This document shows positions 7,811 through 16,614 of a stretch of 64,000 bases of DNA, piece after piece; the first letter of the stretch is position 1; every line of letters starts with the position of its first letter. Both the position numbers and the translations under genes were made by a program. This DNA is from CAZWVM01 sp964637705 (lineage in GTDB: Bacteria; UBA8481), in the NCBI GenBank assembly GCA_964637705.1, contig CAZWVM010000002.1:7846-71845 (forward strand), in the 5' to 3' direction. The notes beneath the pieces were generated by a model. The model saw nothing but the letters and a program-made list of their open reading frames with translations. It was not told the origin of the DNA and did not search any database.

Positions 7811-9300
7811 GTGACGACGCTGGACGCAGCACGCAAGGATGCCCCGCCACCCGCCCTGCTTGTCGTCGACGACGAGCCCGGCGTCCGCGACAGCCTTTCC
7901 GATTGGTTCCGTCAGGAATCGTGGGAGGTGGTGACGGCGGCGAGCGCCGACGAAGCCCTGGCTTTGGCGGGGCGTCGCCGCTTTCCCGTCGCGCTCCTGG
8001 ACATCCGCCTGCCGGGGATGGACGGCCTGGAGCTGCAGAAGCGCCTGCGCCAGGTCGACCCCTCCATCACCATCATCGTCATGACCGCCTACGCCTCCGT
8101 CGGATCCGCTGTCCAGGCGATGAAGGAAGGCGCCTACGACTACATCACGAAGCCCTTCAACCCCGACGAGTTCACCGCGGTGATCCGGAACGCCCTGCGC
8201 GACCGGTCCCTTCTCGGCACGGCGGCGCCGGAACCGCCGTCCGTCGTGGCCGAGAGCCCGGCGATGAAGAGGACGATCGAGCGGCTCGACGGTCTGGCCG
8301 CGACCGAGGTCTCCGTCTTCCTCAAGGGGGAGGGTGGGACGGGGAAGGAGCTCATGGGACGNNNNNNNNNNCGCCGGCGGTGGGGCCGGTGCGCCGGGCT
8401 TTTAGGTGCCCTCCCGCGGGCCCGGGGGGGGGGCCGGCTCCGGTGGCCCCGTTCCCCCCCCGGGGGGGGGGGGGGCGGGGGAAGGAGCTCATGGGACGGC
8501 GCATCCACGCCCTGAGTCATCGCCGGGCCTTCCACTTCGTGCCCGTCGGGTGCGCCGGCGCCGAGGAGAACGCTCTGCGTCGCGAGCTCTTCGGGCACGA
8601 GAAGGGGGGAGAGGCGGGGTTCGCCTTCCGGCGCAAGGGCAAGATCGAGATGGCGCACCGGGGCACCCTGTTCCTGGCCTCGATCGAGGAGATGCCGCTT
8701 CCCGTCCAGACGGACCTGGTGCGCGTCCTCGAGGAGGGAGCGACGTCGCGCCTCGGGAGCGACGAGGCGATCAAGGTCGACCTGAGGATCGTGGCCGCCG
8801 GGGCGGACGACCCGGCCGTCCTCTCTTCGCGGGATCGTCTCCGCAGGGATCTCATCGACCGTCTTCATTCCTTCGTTGTCGAATTGCCGCCCCTGAGGGA
8901 GCGCCGCGAGGACATCCCCCGCCTGGCCGATCATTTCGCCCGGCAGTCAGCGCGCCTCATGAACCGGGCCGTCGAAGAGGTCGGGGCCACCGCGCTCGAG
9001 AAGCTCGCGGACTACGACTGGCCCGGTAATGTCCGAGAACTGCGCAACGTGGTGGAGCGCGCCGTCATCCTGGCGGAAGGCCGCGCGATCGAGGCGCGCC
9101 ACATCATGATTCCCGCGACGCGCGGGGGTGCGGAGTCCGACAACCTGAGCTCGCTCGAGCGCGTGCATATCGAGGCGGTCCTGGAGGAGACGGGAGGGAA
9201 CATGTCCCAGGCCGCGCGTCGGCTCGGCATCGACCGCACGACGCTCTATCGCAAGATAGACCGCTACGGCATTCGACGCCCCGGCCAGGACGGCGCCTGA
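7811..9300 (+). CDS. NtrC-like response regulator with degenerate AAA+ domain, broken by an assembly error
   Basis: The frame runs intact from GTG 7811 to the N gap and resumes in another frame after it. Removing the 137 bases that lie between two copies of the same 21-mer restores one frame of about 450 residues, like the regulator at 5129-6472. The receiver is intact (LLDIRLPG, MTAYAS, YITKPF), Walker A reads GEGGTGKE, and a Fis-type helix-turn-helix ends the protein. However, the GAFTGA loop is replaced by GGEAGF, Walker B lacks its acidic pair (TLFLASIEE) and the sensor motif reads AAGADD. Such proteins (HupR-like, for example) often act without sigma-54. Its target is unknown; the neighbouring kinase at 9848 is the likely partner. 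Confidence 0.8.
8341..8498. other. Scaffold gap with unmerged contig overlap
   Basis: Ten N (8362-8371) follow a 21-base sequence at 8341-8361 that recurs exactly at 8478-8498. Between the gap and the second copy lies low-complexity G/C homopolymer sequence (about 8400-8477) that looks like a low-quality contig end. Deleting 137 bases joins the two halves of one gene in frame, so this is an assembly artefact and not a biological frameshift. Confidence 0.9.
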
Positions 9301-9309
9301 TCGCCGGGC

Positions 9310-9846
9310 ATGGTCTCGCGCGGGATCGATCTCCTGCCGCTGTCCTCCCTGCGCGGCCTCGAATCGCTGGCCCGGCACATCACGGTCGCGTTCGGGGAGG
9401 ACGTGAGCGTGGTGTCCTCGTCGATCGAGAGGGAACGTTCCTGGGACGCTTCGCGGCGGCAGCATCATGCCGGCGTTCTCCTCGCGCAGCTCGAGGCGTC
9501 CCGCCCGGGCCGCGTCCTGGGCATCGCCTCGTTCGATCTCTTTCTCCCGATTTTCACGCACATCTTCGGCCTGGCCCGGCTCGGGGGGCGCGCCGCGGTC
9601 GTCTCGAGCTATCGACTCGTCGATGCGCCGGGCGAGCGGCCCGCGGCCGAAGAGGATGTGACGGAGCGGCTGATGAAGGAGTGTGTCCACGAGATCGGGC
9701 ACACGTGGGGACTCGTCCATTGCCCCGACGAGACCTGCGCCATGGCGTCTTCGCGCAGCGTCGAGGAGGTCGACCTGAAGGGAGCCTTGCTGTGCGCGCG
9801 CTGCGCGCTGCGCCTCGGGGAACTCCGTGACGGGCTCCGGGGTTGA
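9310..9846 (+). CDS. amzA: Archaemetzincin-family zinc metallopeptidase
   Basis: A 178-residue protein with the complete archaemetzincin signature: HEIGHTWGLVHC (zinc-binding HExxHxxGxxH followed by cysteine), then the four-residue spacer and CAMASS, and a terminal CARC. The additional cysteines bind a second, structural zinc. Members are found mainly in archaea and vertebrates and in scattered bacteria; the physiological substrate is unknown. No signal peptide is visible, so it is probably cytoplasmic. It is packed between a response regulator (9-base gap) and a histidine kinase (1-base gap), so it is probably co-transcribed with them, which is unusual. Family call is firm, role unknown. Confidence 0.93.
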   Translation: MVSRGIDLLPLSSLRGLESLARHITVAFGEDVSVVSSSIERERSWDASRRQHHAGVLLAQLEASRPGRVLGIASFDLFLPIFTHIFGLARLGGRAAVVSSYRLVDAPGERPAAEEDVTERLMKECVHEIGHTWGLVHCPDETCAMASSRSVEEVDLKGALLCARCALRLGELRDGLRG

Positions 9847-9847
9847 C

Positions 9848-11458
9848 ATGACACGGCCGGCGCATCGCGGCCTCGGCCTCGGCCCGCGCCTTGCCCTCGT
9901 CATCGCCGCCATGACCGTCCTCATCGCCGGCGGCGTGGCCTGGATCCTCCTGGACGTTCAGGAGGAGAACCTATTCCGCGAGGCCGTCCACGGGGCGGAG
10001 CGCTTCTCGGAGACCTTGAAGCGCACCGCGCATCTCGCCATGATGAGGAACCAGCGCGAGGACCTGCAGAGCATCATTTCCGAGGCCAGCGGCGTCGAGG
10101 CCGTCGAGACGGTGAGGGTCATCAACAAGGCGGGACTCGTCACCTACTCGTCGCGGCCCGCCGAGGTCGGGAGCCGCGTGGACCTCGAGGCCGAAGCCTG
10201 CATCATCTGCCACGCCCGGGGTCAGCCGCTCGTCGCGCCGCTCAGCCACGAGCGCGTGCGCATCTTCCGCTCCGGTTCCTCGACCGGCCGCGTGATGGGC
10301 TACATCACGCCCATCTACAACGAGTCCCGGTGCGGCGTCTCCCGGTGCCACGCGCCCGTCGAGAGGCAGAAGGTGCTCGGCGTGATCGACGTTCAGCTCT
10401 CGCTCGCGGAGATCGACGAGGCGGCGCGGAAGGAAAGGACCCGGATCTCGGCCCTGATCGCTATCGGCGCCGTCTTCTTCGCCGTCCTCGGCGGCTGGGC
10501 CGGGACGCTTCTCGTGACGCGGCCGGTCCGCACCCTCGCGCAGGCGTGCCGGGAAATCTCGGGCCGCAGCGACGAGGAGGCGCTTCCGCGCATCCGGCCC
10601 GTCGGCGTGGACGAACTCGAGGAGCTCGTGCGCTCCTTCAACGCCATGATCGAGCGCGTCACGGAGGCCCGCGAGAACCTGGAGCGGAAGGTCGAGGAAC
10701 GGACGAAACAGCTTCGCGACGCCGAGGATCACCTGGTGCGGACCGAGAAGATGGCCGCGATGGGCGTGATGGCCGCGGGCATCGCCCACGAGATCAACAA
10801 TCCCCTCACCGGCATCATCACGTTCGCCCACGTGCTCATGCGGAAGGCGGAACCGGGCGGGGAGGAGGTGACGCGTCTGAAACGCATCGTCGAGGAGGCG
10901 GAACGCTGCTCGCGCATCGTCGGGAACCTCCTCTCCCTCGCACGCCCCGCGGATCGCGTGAGGCGTCTCGTCTCCCTCCGTGCCGCGCTCGGGGCCACGC
11001 TGGAGCTCCTTCGTCCCCAGCCCGCGTTCCGCGGAGTCGACGTGCGCTTGAAGGAGGATCCCGCGGCCTCCGAACTCAGGGTCGACGGCGGGGGGTTGCA
11101 CCAGGTTCTGGTCAATCTCATGAACAACGCGGCCGATGCGGGGGCCGGCCGCGTCGAGATCGAGACGCGTCTCCTTGCTTCGAACACGGATCGCCGCGTT
11201 GAAATCGCCGTTTCGGACGATGGAGCGGGGATCGCGGAGGAGCACAGAAAGCAGGTCTTTGATCCCTTTTTCACGACGAAGGAGGTCGGTAAGGGAACCG
11301 GCCTCGGTCTCTGGGTTTGCTATCGTATCGTTGCGGAAATGGGGGGGCGGATCGAGATCGCACCCTCGAGGGGACGCGGGACGAAGTTCCTCATCGAGCT
11401 TCCCGAGAACGTGGAAACGAACGAGGCCGACGGCGGAACCGCTGCACCTCCTAAATAG
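9848..11458 (+). CDS. Membrane sensor histidine kinase with periplasmic c-type haem sites
   Basis: A 536-residue kinase. Membrane helices at about 14-36 and 202-224 flank a periplasmic domain carrying CIICH (118-122) and a CX4CH site, CGVSRCH (162-168), followed by KVLGVIDVQLSL. HAMP follows (about 220-275), then a coiled coil, H-box GIAHEINNPLTG, N-box VNLMNNAADA, and G-boxes SDDGAGI and GKGTGLGL. The two sites would bind covalent haem c, making this a redox or small-gas sensor. The first ATG after the amzA stop is used; an upstream in-frame codon at 9827 overlaps amzA. It shares an operon with an NtrC-like regulator and lies just before the cytochrome-assembly genes. Cognate regulator and ligand are inferred only. 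Confidence 0.9.
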   Translation: MTRPAHRGLGLGPRLALVIAAMTVLIAGGVAWILLDVQEENLFREAVHGAERFSETLKRTAHLAMMRNQREDLQSIISEASGVEAVETVRVINKAGLVTYSSRPAEVGSRVDLEAEACIICHARGQPLVAPLSHERVRIFRSGSSTGRVMGYITPIYNESRCGVSRCHAPVERQKVLGVIDVQLSLAEIDEAARKERTRISALIAIGAVFFAVLGGWAGTLLVTRPVRTLAQACREISGRSDEEALPRIRPVGVDELEELVRSFNAMIERVTEARENLERKVEERTKQLRDAEDHLVRTEKMAAMGVMAAGIAHEINNPLTGIITFAHVLMRKAEPGGEEVTRLKRIVEEAERCSRIVGNLLSLARPADRVRRLVSLRAALGATLELLRPQPAFRGVDVRLKEDPAASELRVDGGGLHQVLVNLMNNAADAGAGRVEIETRLLASNTDRRVEIAVSDDGAGIAEEHRKQVFDPFFTTKEVGKGTGLGLWVCYRIVAEMGGRIEIAPSRGRGTKFLIELPENVETNEADGGTAAPPK

Positions 11459-11488
11459 AACCGTAATAATTCTCTTTCGAACGACTTG

Positions 11489-11517
11489 TTGACCATGATA
11501 CGATTTCACGCTTGAAT
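11489..11517 (+). promoter_or_regulatory. Weak candidate promoter of the cytochrome-biogenesis operon
   Basis: TTGACC (11489-11494), 17 bases, TTGAAT (11512-11517). The -35 matches five of six and the -10 four of six. It lies in a comparatively AT-rich 103-base gap just after the kinase and before a gene with a good AAGGAGAG site, which is where a promoter would be expected. Confidence 0.33.
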
Positions 11518-11561
11518 CGGCGATCCCGTCCACCCGACGGCGGATCCAAGGAGAGAAAGAC

Positions 11562-12107
11562 ATGAATCGGAACACGGCGCTTGTCATCGCGGTCGCGCTC
11601 CTGTGCGGCATTGGTATCGGATACTGGGCCGCCTCGCCCAAGGACAACCTGGAACCCCTGGGCGGCGAACCCGATCATCACGCGATGATGGGCAGTCCCG
11701 CGGGAACGCCCGGCGGGGTCTGCCCGGTCCAGGGCGATTCGGCCCCTGCGACCATGGGCATGGGCGCCGGCATGGACATGTCGGCCGAGCCGGACATGCT
11801 CGCGCTCGAGGCCGCGGAGAAGGCGGCCCGCGAGAACCCGCGGGACGTCGAGATCCTGGTGGAGGCGGCCCGGCAGAACCGCCGGTTCGGCCGCGGCGCC
11901 GAGGCGAAGGCGTTCCTCGAGAAGGCATTGCAGTTGAAGGCCGACCATCCCGGCGCGCTCTTCGAAATGGCCGTCCTCAACATGCACGAGTTCAACGACA
12001 CGCGTGGCGCCGTCGAATTCTTCGAGAAGTACCTGCGCGTCGACCCTAACGGCCCGAAGGCCGAGATGGCCCGGCGCGCCGTGGAAACTCTCAAGAGCGG
12101 GCAGTGA
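11562..12107 (+). CDS. Membrane-anchored TPR protein, possible cytochrome-biogenesis accessory
   Basis: A 181-residue protein with an N-terminal membrane helix (about 5-24, ending YWAA), a Met/Gly/His-rich linker (about 40-80, including HHAMMGS and MGMGAGMDM), and about 100 residues of tetratricopeptide repeats (NPRDVEILVEAARQNRRFG, then KALQLKADHPGALFEMA). It resembles the periplasmic TPR part of CcmI/NrfG-type apocytochrome-binding factors in layout but is too generic to name. The linker could bind metal, by analogy only. It ends 4 bases before resB, so it is very probably the first gene of the ResB-CcsB-HemX-HemA operon. Confidence 0.7.
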   Translation: MNRNTALVIAVALLCGIGIGYWAASPKDNLEPLGGEPDHHAMMGSPAGTPGGVCPVQGDSAPATMGMGAGMDMSAEPDMLALEAAEKAARENPRDVEILVEAARQNRRFGRGAEAKAFLEKALQLKADHPGALFEMAVLNMHEFNDTRGAVEFFEKYLRVDPNGPKAEMARRAVETLKSGQ

Positions 12108-12111
12108 CCTG

Positions 12112-13485
12112 ATGGGCCGCCGCGCCCTGCAGTTTCTCTCGTCGCTCGAATTCGCGATCGTTCTGCTTCTCGTCATCGCCGCCGTCTCGGCCGTCGGGAC
12201 CTTTCTCGACCTCGGAGCCGAGGCGGGGCCGGACGATTATCTCAAGGCTTTCGGACCCGCCGTGATGGGCGTCGCGGAGGCGCTCGACCTCCACGCCGGC
12301 CGTCTCTACGCCACGCGGTGGTTCAACGTTCTTCTCGGCCTTCTCGTCGCCAACCTTCTTCTCTGCGGCGTGAACTGGCTTCCGCGCACGCTGCGGGCGA
12401 TCCGCTTCGCCGAACCCCCGGCCGGCGAAGCGTGGATCATGGAGCAGTCGCGCTCCGCCCGCTTCGAGGCCTCGCCCGCGTCCTTCGACCGGCTCGCGGA
12501 CGGGCTTCGCGAGCGAGGCTTCGAGGTCAGGACGCGGGAGAACGGCGACGGGCGCGCCCTGGTCGGCGAGCGGCATCGCCACGGCCACTGGGGCTTCTTC
12601 ATCACGCATGTCGGTTTCATCGTCATCGTCATCGGTGTCATCATGGGCCGGGCGTGGAGCGAGAAGGGCATGATGGTCATCGGCGAGGGCGAGATGAACG
12701 ACGTGGTCGAACTGAGGAACGGGGGGACTGTCAAGCTTCCGTTCGCGCTCGGTCTCGACGACTTTCGCATGGAGTACTACAGCGACCTGATCGTCACGTC
12801 GCCCGGTTCGGCCGAGACCGCGCGGAGGACCGTGGATCCCGGCGACGCGCTGCGCTCCCCGGACGGCCGTTACGTCGTGCGGGTCGAAGCGATTCACCCG
12901 GACGCGCTCGTCGACGAGCACGGTCACGTGACGGAACGTTCCCGCGACTTCATCGCTCCCGTCATGGAGGTCTCGGTGACGGAGGGCGGCGTGGAGAAGG
13001 CGCGAACGGTCCTCCACCCGTCCGAGTCCCCGTCGCCCCTTCCCGGCCTCGACCTGGCCCTCCAGTATTTCATCGATCCCCATCACCCCCCGAAGGATTG
13101 GTTCTCCGAGATCGTCGTGATTGAGAACGGCCGCGCCCGGGGGCGTAAATCCGTCCGTGTCAACCACCCTCTCGACTTCGGCGGATGGAGATTCTACCAG
13201 TCGAGCTACGACCAGGAGGCGATGCGTTACACGGTCTTCGAGGCGGCCCGCGATCCCGGCGTGCCCGTCGTCTACGCCGGTTTCGTCGTGCTTCTCGCCG
13301 GCGTCTCGTTCATGTTCTTCTTCTCGCACCGGAGGGTCTGGGCCGTGTACACGCCGGGATCCCCGTCAGGCCGCCTGGCGGCGGCCGGATGGACCTACCA
13401 GGCCCACCGGGTGACTCACGAATGGTTCGAACCGCTCCTCGAGGCGGCGAGAGATCCCGCGGAATCCAAGGGAGGAGAGAGATGA
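12112..13485 (+). CDS. resB: System II cytochrome c biogenesis protein ResB/Ccs1
   Basis: A 457-residue protein: helices at the N-terminus (FLSSLEFAIVLLLVIAAVSAVGTFL), a second pair around residue 75, a third (HWGFFITHVGFIVIVIGVIMG) near 165, a large periplasmic domain, and a final helix (VYAGFVVLLAGVSFMFFFS) near 395. This is the ResB plan, with the conserved W-R-F-Y-Q-S-S-Y motif just before the last helix. With CcsA/CcsB it forms the haem exporter and cytochrome c synthase that attaches haem to CxxCH in the periplasm. It overlaps ccsB by 4 bases (ATGA). A cell encoding more than 100 haem c sites in this window alone needs this machinery. Confidence 0.93.
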   Translation: MGRRALQFLSSLEFAIVLLLVIAAVSAVGTFLDLGAEAGPDDYLKAFGPAVMGVAEALDLHAGRLYATRWFNVLLGLLVANLLLCGVNWLPRTLRAIRFAEPPAGEAWIMEQSRSARFEASPASFDRLADGLRERGFEVRTRENGDGRALVGERHRHGHWGFFITHVGFIVIVIGVIMGRAWSEKGMMVIGEGEMNDVVELRNGGTVKLPFALGLDDFRMEYYSDLIVTSPGSAETARRTVDPGDALRSPDGRYVVRVEAIHPDALVDEHGHVTERSRDFIAPVMEVSVTEGGVEKARTVLHPSESPSPLPGLDLALQYFIDPHHPPKDWFSEIVVIENGRARGRKSVRVNHPLDFGGWRFYQSSYDQEAMRYTVFEAARDPGVPVVYAGFVVLLAGVSFMFFFSHRRVWAVYTPGSPSGRLAAAGWTYQAHRVTHEWFEPLLEAARDPAESKGGER

Positions 13486-14504
13486 ATTCCCTCTTCAATG
13501 CAGCGCTCGTCATGTACCTGCTCGCGACCGTCGCCTACCTGGGCGGGATGGCCGCGCGGCGCGAGTCGTGGGGCAAGGCCGGCTACGTGCTCCTGGCCCT
13601 GGGCGGAGCTTTCAACACGGCCGCGATCGCGATCATGACCTGGAAGGCGCACCGGATTCCCTTCACCAACACCTTCGAGACGCTCGTCCTCTTTTCCTGG
13701 TTGATCGTCGCGGCCTGCCTGGCCTTCGAGAAGATGCTGGACGTCCCGGTGGCCGGCGCGGCGGTCTCGCCCCTGGCGCTTCTCTTTCTCGGCTACGCCG
13801 GGCTCCAGGGCGACGTCGAACTCCGGCCGCTGATCCCGGCCTTGAAGTCCAACTGGCTCCTGGCTCACGTGACGTCCTATTTCATCGCCTACGCCGTCGC
13901 GGCCATCTCCTACGGGTTGGGCACCCTCTACCTCCTCGTGCAGGAGGGGGCGGACCGGGGGGCGCGGGCCGCCCGGATCTTCGGCGCCTTCAACGTGGGC
14001 CTGGTGGCGGGCGCCATCGCCTACTTCGCGGGGCACCTTCTCCTGGCGCGCCTGGACGCGGTGGCGCCGATGCCCGAGATTCTGCAGCGCTTCCGCATCT
14101 CGATCGACCCGATCGCGCTCGGCGTCGCGGTCGTCGTCGCGTTGGCCGTGGGCATCGCCGCCCCGCGCTTCCGCTCGGGCCTGCGCTCCCGGCTTCCCGC
14201 CGAAGACCGGCTGGACCGCGTGATCGAGTACGCGATCCGGTTCTCGTTCCCCTTCATGACGCTCGGCATCGTCACGGGCGCTGTCTGGGCGAACGAAACC
14301 TGGGGGACGTACTGGAGCTGGGACCCGAAGGAAACCTGGGCGCTCGTCACGTGGCTCATCTACGCGGCCTATCTTCACGCGCGCATCGTGACGGGGTGGC
14401 GTGGCCGGGCGACCGTCGCGATGGCCGTGGCCGGTTTCCTCGTCATCGTCTTCACCTACTTCGGCGTGAATTACCTCCTCTCGGGCCTCCACTCGTACGC
14501 ATGA
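13482..14504 (+). CDS. ccsB: System II cytochrome c biogenesis protein CcsB/CcsA (haem-handling WWD protein)
   Basis: A 340-residue polytopic protein with eight or so membrane helices. The tryptophan-rich WWD motif is clear: ANETWGTYWSWDPKETWALV, followed by LHARIVTGWRG. The conserved early segment FTNTFETLVLFSW and histidines such as LAHVTSYFIAYA match the family's haem ligands. It presents haem to apocytochromes together with ResB. Start ATG 13482 follows GGGAGGAGAG and overlaps the resB stop; the end overlaps the HemX-like gene by 4 bases. No thiol-reduction partner (ResA/CcdA) is seen adjacent. Confidence 0.94.
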   Translation: MNSLFNAALVMYLLATVAYLGGMAARRESWGKAGYVLLALGGAFNTAAIAIMTWKAHRIPFTNTFETLVLFSWLIVAACLAFEKMLDVPVAGAAVSPLALLFLGYAGLQGDVELRPLIPALKSNWLLAHVTSYFIAYAVAAISYGLGTLYLLVQEGADRGARAARIFGAFNVGLVAGAIAYFAGHLLLARLDAVAPMPEILQRFRISIDPIALGVAVVVALAVGIAAPRFRSGLRSRLPAEDRLDRVIEYAIRFSFPFMTLGIVTGAVWANETWGTYWSWDPKETWALVTWLIYAAYLHARIVTGWRGRATVAMAVAGFLVIVFTYFGVNYLLSGLHSYA

Positions 14505-15334
14505 TCGGCCTTCTCGGCCTGGTCGCGACCGCGCTGATCCTCGTCGCGGCGGGGTTCTATCTCGCGGCGTTCCTCGGCCGGCGGCCGGCCCTGTATGGTG
14601 TCGGAGCGGGGGCCGCGTCGGTCGCCCTCGCGCTGCTCTTCGCGGAGGGATCGTGGCACGTCCTCTTCGAGGCGCACCTGCCTTTCACGGATTACACGAC
14701 GACGGCGATGTCCCTCTCCTTCCTCGCCGCCGCCTGCGCGCTCTGGGCCGACCGCGCCTGGAAGGTCCCGGCCGTGGGAGCCTTCCTGATGCCGCTCGTC
14801 GCGGTCGGGCAGGTCGTCGCCCGCACGCTCCTGCCCGAGCTGCGCCTCGCCGCCGATCCCGCGACGCTGAGGCCGGAGGGATTGACGGCCTTTCTCATCG
14901 TTCACGTGGGGCTGGTCTTCCTCGGTTACGGTGCGATCTTCGTCTCCGCCGCGGCCTCGGCGATGTACCTGATCCTGGACCGTGACTTGAGGCTGGGGCA
15001 TCCGGGTCCTCTCTACGACAGCGTGCCGCCGCTCGCGTCGTCGTCGTTCGTCGCCGTCAAGTCGCTTGCGTGGGGGATCGCCCTCCTCTTCACCGGGCTG
15101 GTCCTGGGCCTGCTCCGCGCCTGGCTCAAGCCGCCCGAGGACCACCGCCTGCTCCTCGACGCGAAGATCCTGGCCGCGTCGCTCGCGCTCTGCTACTTCG
15201 CCGGGATTCTCCTCACCGCGAGACGTCTCTCGCCCTGGCGCATCGCCTGGCTTGTCGTGGCCGGCGCCGTGATGCTTCTCGTCCTTCACACGGGCCTCGC
15301 CGTGGCGCCCGGGCTGCACCAATACGCCCCATGA
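14501..15334 (+). CDS. HemX/CcsA-like cytochrome c assembly family membrane protein
   Basis: A 277-residue membrane protein with eight predicted helices of the cytochrome-c-assembly family. It has FTDYTTTAMSLSF, the counterpart of the FTNTFETL segment in CcsB, and HVGLVFLGYGAIFVSAAASAMYL, but lacks the tryptophan-rich WWD motif. That combination and its place directly before hemA match HemX, a membrane protein associated with HemA levels in several bacteria. ATGA overlaps at both ends show tight translational coupling between cytochrome assembly and haem synthesis. Exact function is inferred. Confidence 0.85.
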   Translation: MIGLLGLVATALILVAAGFYLAAFLGRRPALYGVGAGAASVALALLFAEGSWHVLFEAHLPFTDYTTTAMSLSFLAAACALWADRAWKVPAVGAFLMPLVAVGQVVARTLLPELRLAADPATLRPEGLTAFLIVHVGLVFLGYGAIFVSAAASAMYLILDRDLRLGHPGPLYDSVPPLASSSFVAVKSLAWGIALLFTGLVLGLLRAWLKPPEDHRLLLDAKILAASLALCYFAGILLTARRLSPWRIAWLVVAGAVMLLVLHTGLAVAPGLHQYAP

Positions 15335-16614
15335 CGATCGTCTGCGCCGGGGTGTCGCACGGCACGGCTTCCCTGTCCGTCCGCGAGCCCCTTGCCCGGT
15401 CTTGCGGCGACGTCGGTGCGGTGAGGGACGAGATCGGCGCGGCGGAAGCCGTGCTTCTTTCGACGTGCAACCGCGTGGAGATCTACGCGGCGGGCGCGCC
15501 GCCCGCGGCCGTGCTCTCCGGGCTGTCTCGCGGCCGCGCCCTGCCCGAGGGAGCGGCCTACGTCAGGGAGGACGTTGAGGCGGTGCACCATCTCTTCCGT
15601 GTCGCCTCGTCGCTCGACTCCCTCGTCCTCGGGGAGAACCAGATCCTGGGCCAGGTGCTCGTCGCCGAGAACGCCGCGGTGGAGGCGAAGACGGCGGGTC
15701 CTCTCCTGCGCCGGCTCTTCGAGTCGGCGCGGCGCTGCGGCCGCGACGTGCGCACCCTCACGCGCATCGGGGAGGGGGCGGCCTCGGTCGCCTCGATCGC
15801 CCTCGAACTGGCGCTCAAGGTCTACGGCAACCTGGCGGGACGCCGCATCATGCTGCTCGGGGCCGGCGACATGGGCCACGCTGCCGTCGAGAACCTGCGC
15901 GGACGCGGCGCGGTCGTCTCCGTCGTCTGTCGCTCTCGCCGCGACCGCGCGGAGGCGCTCGCGGAGGAGGCGGGGGGCGAGGTAGTGGAACTCGAGGCGA
16001 TTCCCGGGGCCCTGGCCCGGGTCGATATCGTCCTCTCGTCGACGTCCTTCCCGGGTTACGTCGTCACGCGCCCGATGGTCGAGGCTGCGATGAGGGGGCG
16101 CCACACGCCGCTTCTCCTCCTCGACATCGCGGTGCCGCGCGACATCGACCCGGCCATCCACGGGATGCACGGGGTTTACCTCTTCGACATGGACGGCCTC
16201 GAGACGATGGCCCTCTCGCGGCGCGAAGCGAGGCGCGAGGAGGTGTCCAAGGCGGAGGTTCTCGTGCGGACGCACGTCGACTCGTACCTCGCCTGGCTCG
16301 AGGCGCGCAACGCGAGCCACGTGATCCGGGCGCTCGAGCAGAGATTCGAGGACGTGCGCGCGGGCGTCTGGAAGGAGATGACGCCGCTCCTGGAATCGCT
16401 GGGGCCTCGCGCGAAGAGTCGCTGCGAATACCTGACGCGCCTGATGGTGCAGAGGCTTCTGCACGCGCCGCTGACCGCGCTGGGCCGCGGCGACGCGGTC
16501 TTCCCCCCGGAGGACCGGGCCGCGGCCTTGGAGACTCTGTTCGACCTGGCGAAGAAGACTCGGGACGATGAAGGCGAATCCAGTCCGGCGGACGGGGTGA
16601 AACCGAAGCCGTAG
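15331..16614 (+). CDS. hemA: Glutamyl-tRNA reductase
   Basis: A 427-residue enzyme that reduces glutamyl-tRNA(Glu) to glutamate-1-semialdehyde with NADPH, the first committed step of C5-pathway haem synthesis. Key segments are STCNRVEIYA with the catalytic cysteine (about residue 47), HLFRVASSLDSLVLGENQILGQV, the Rossmann loop MLLGAGDMGHAAVENL, and the C-terminal dimerisation helices (LTRLMVQRLLHAP). Length and motifs are complete. It ends the cytochrome-assembly operon, so haem supply and haem attachment would be co-regulated. Downstream haem genes (hemL, hemB) are not in the window. Confidence 0.96.
   Translation: MTIVCAGVSHGTASLSVREPLARSCGDVGAVRDEIGAAEAVLLSTCNRVEIYAAGAPPAAVLSGLSRGRALPEGAAYVREDVEAVHHLFRVASSLDSLVLGENQILGQVLVAENAAVEAKTAGPLLRRLFESARRCGRDVRTLTRIGEGAASVASIALELALKVYGNLAGRRIMLLGAGDMGHAAVENLRGRGAVVSVVCRSRRDRAEALAEEAGGEVVELEAIPGALARVDIVLSSTSFPGYVVTRPMVEAAMRGRHTPLLLLDIAVPRDIDPAIHGMHGVYLFDMDGLETMALSRREARREEVSKAEVLVRTHVDSYLAWLEARNASHVIRALEQRFEDVRAGVWKEMTPLLESLGPRAKSRCEYLTRLMVQRLLHAPLTALGRGDAVFPPEDRAAALETLFDLAKKTRDDEGESSPADGVKPKP

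Noticed and set aside
8400..8477. G/C homopolymer runs that could look like a G-quadruplex or CpG element
   Set aside because: They sit between an N gap and a duplicated 21-mer, so they are most likely sequencing or contig-end noise.
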